Shown here: piece after piece, positions 63,427-64,000 of the stretch
How positions within the stretch are numbered: the stretch's first letter is position 1
Layout: each line of letters opens with the position of its first letter
DNA from: Stratiformator vulcanicus
Lineage (GTDB): Bacteria > Planctomycetota > Planctomycetia > Planctomycetales > Planctomycetaceae
NCBI RefSeq assembly: GCF_007744515.1
Contig: NZ_CP036268.1
Span: 3,612,088-3,676,087 of the forward strand
Reading direction: 5' to 3'
DNA length: 64,000 bases
Program-made: the position numbers and the translations under genes
The notes under the pieces: model-generated
The model's input: only the letters and a program-made list of their open reading frames with translations
Database searches by the model: none
What the model was told of the DNA's origin: nothing

Positions 63427-64000
63427 ATGCGTATCGCAGAGATGTATCGAGACGGCGGCTTCGGGTTATCGATCGAGATATTCCCGCCGAAGACCGAGGT
63501 CGGTGAAAATAATCTGAAGCGGACCTTGCAACGCGTCCGGCATTTCGAGCCGAAATTCATCTCCTGTACGTACGGTGCTGGAGGGACGACCCGGGGTAAG
63601 ACGCTCGAGTGGTGTCGGACGATCATTGAAGAGTGCAACTTGCCGGCAACCGCTCACTTCACCTGCGTCGGATCGACGCGAGAGGAACTTCTGCAGTGGC
63701 TGGAGGAAGCCGCCGAGGTTGGCGTTCAGAACATCATGGCCCTCCGCGGAGACGCACCGCAGGGCCAGGACAAATTTGAAGCCATCGAAGGCGGATGCGC
63801 CTATGCGAACGAACTCGTCGAACTAATTCGGGCAAATCACCCCGAGTTCGGCATCGGCGTCGCCGGCTACCCCGAGAAGCATCTCGAAGCCCCGAGTCTC
63901 GATGTCGACCTCCAAAATCTCAAACGCAAGGTCGATGCTGGTGCGGACGCGATCTTTACCCAGTTGTTCTTTGTCAACGACAGCTTCTTTCGCTTCCGCG
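63427..64000 (+). CDS. metF: Methylenetetrahydrofolate reductase, 3' end cut off
   Basis: The N-terminal 191 residues of a flavin-dependent TIM-barrel enzyme that reduces 5,10-methylene-THF to 5-methyl-THF. Motifs: [53 protein letters not shown] segment, [31 protein letters not shown] and [12 protein letters not shown]. The start ATG follows GAGAG. The protein continues past the window. It faces ahcY across the shared upstream region. Confidence 0.93.
   Translation, partial: MRIAEMYRDGGFGLSIEIFPPKTEVGENNLKRTLQRVRHFEPKFISCTYGAGGTTRGKTLEWCRTIIEECNLPATAHFTCVGSTREELLQWLEEAAEVGVQNIMALRGDAPQGQDKFEAIEGGCAYANELVELIRANHPEFGIGVAGYPEKHLEAPSLDVDLQNLKRKVDAGADAIFTQLFFVNDSFFRFR

Overview
The window looks like a chromosomal segment of a planctomycete (moderately GC-rich, many short intergenic palindromes). 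No 16S gene is present, so this rests on gene content: secreted or lipoprotein c-type cytochromes, Tat-exported TIM-barrel proteins, a long acidic extension on ribosomal protein S9, many starts without a clear Shine-Dalgarno site, and a secreted Cys/Pro-repeat protein. There is no phage, insertion sequence, CRISPR array or recognised defence island. Most genes are core metabolism or cell structure, with lineage-specific proteins scattered among them.

Layout. 1-13.4 kb: a 2-Cys peroxiredoxin cut by the left edge, a secreted coiled-coil/beta-propeller protein, a dihaem cytochrome c peroxidase, asnS, an initiator tRNA-Met, a lone patatin phospholipase, a DUF2007 zinc-ribbon protein, an RhlE-type helicase, an overlapping pair of secreted proteins whose second member joins a tyrosine-phosphatase-like domain to a cytochrome c'-like haem domain, a Kef-type antiporter and a permuted NlpC/P60-like protein. 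13.5-18.3 kb: two lipoproteins and two small or low-complexity proteins of unknown role. 18.4-25.4 kb: a cytochrome-oxidase assembly cluster of dihaem cytochrome lipoprotein, ctaA, ctaB, ABC ATPase, ABC-2 permease, SCO, DUF420 and a small membrane protein, several joined by ATGA or GTGA overlaps.

25.4-32.9 kb: a large secreted glycosidase-like protein, a sugar isomerase-like protein, xseA-xseB and hisC-hisB. 33.0-42.7 kb: a flagellar rod, ring and hook-junction cluster (flgF, flgG, flgA, flgH, flgI, flgJ rod-binding domain, flgN-like, flgK and an enlarged flgL). 42.9-45.7 kb: rplM, rpsI and mgtE. 45.8-50.2 kb: two tandem Tat-exported TIM-barrel paralogues and an actP/DUF485 acetate-permease pair. 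50.4-53.3 kb: a GH100-like glycosidase followed by a sucrose-phosphate-synthase-like glycosyltransferase. 53.3-64 kb: an alpha/beta hydrolase, hemB, fumC, a receiver/zinc-ribbon/FHA protein, a Gly-type pentapeptide-like repeat protein, a GH5 cellulase, the Cys/Pro-repeat protein, and the methyl-cycle genes ahcY and metF in divergent orientation (metF is cut by the right edge).

The least ordinary items are the phosphatase-cytochrome fusion, the Cys/Pro-repeat protein, the receiver-FHA protein that has lost key phospho-residues in both signalling domains, the period-5 repeat protein, the S9 extension, the initiator tRNA with an A29-U41 pair, and several families of palindromic repeats that often sit on stop codons. 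No single locus clearly amounts to a new multi-gene system.
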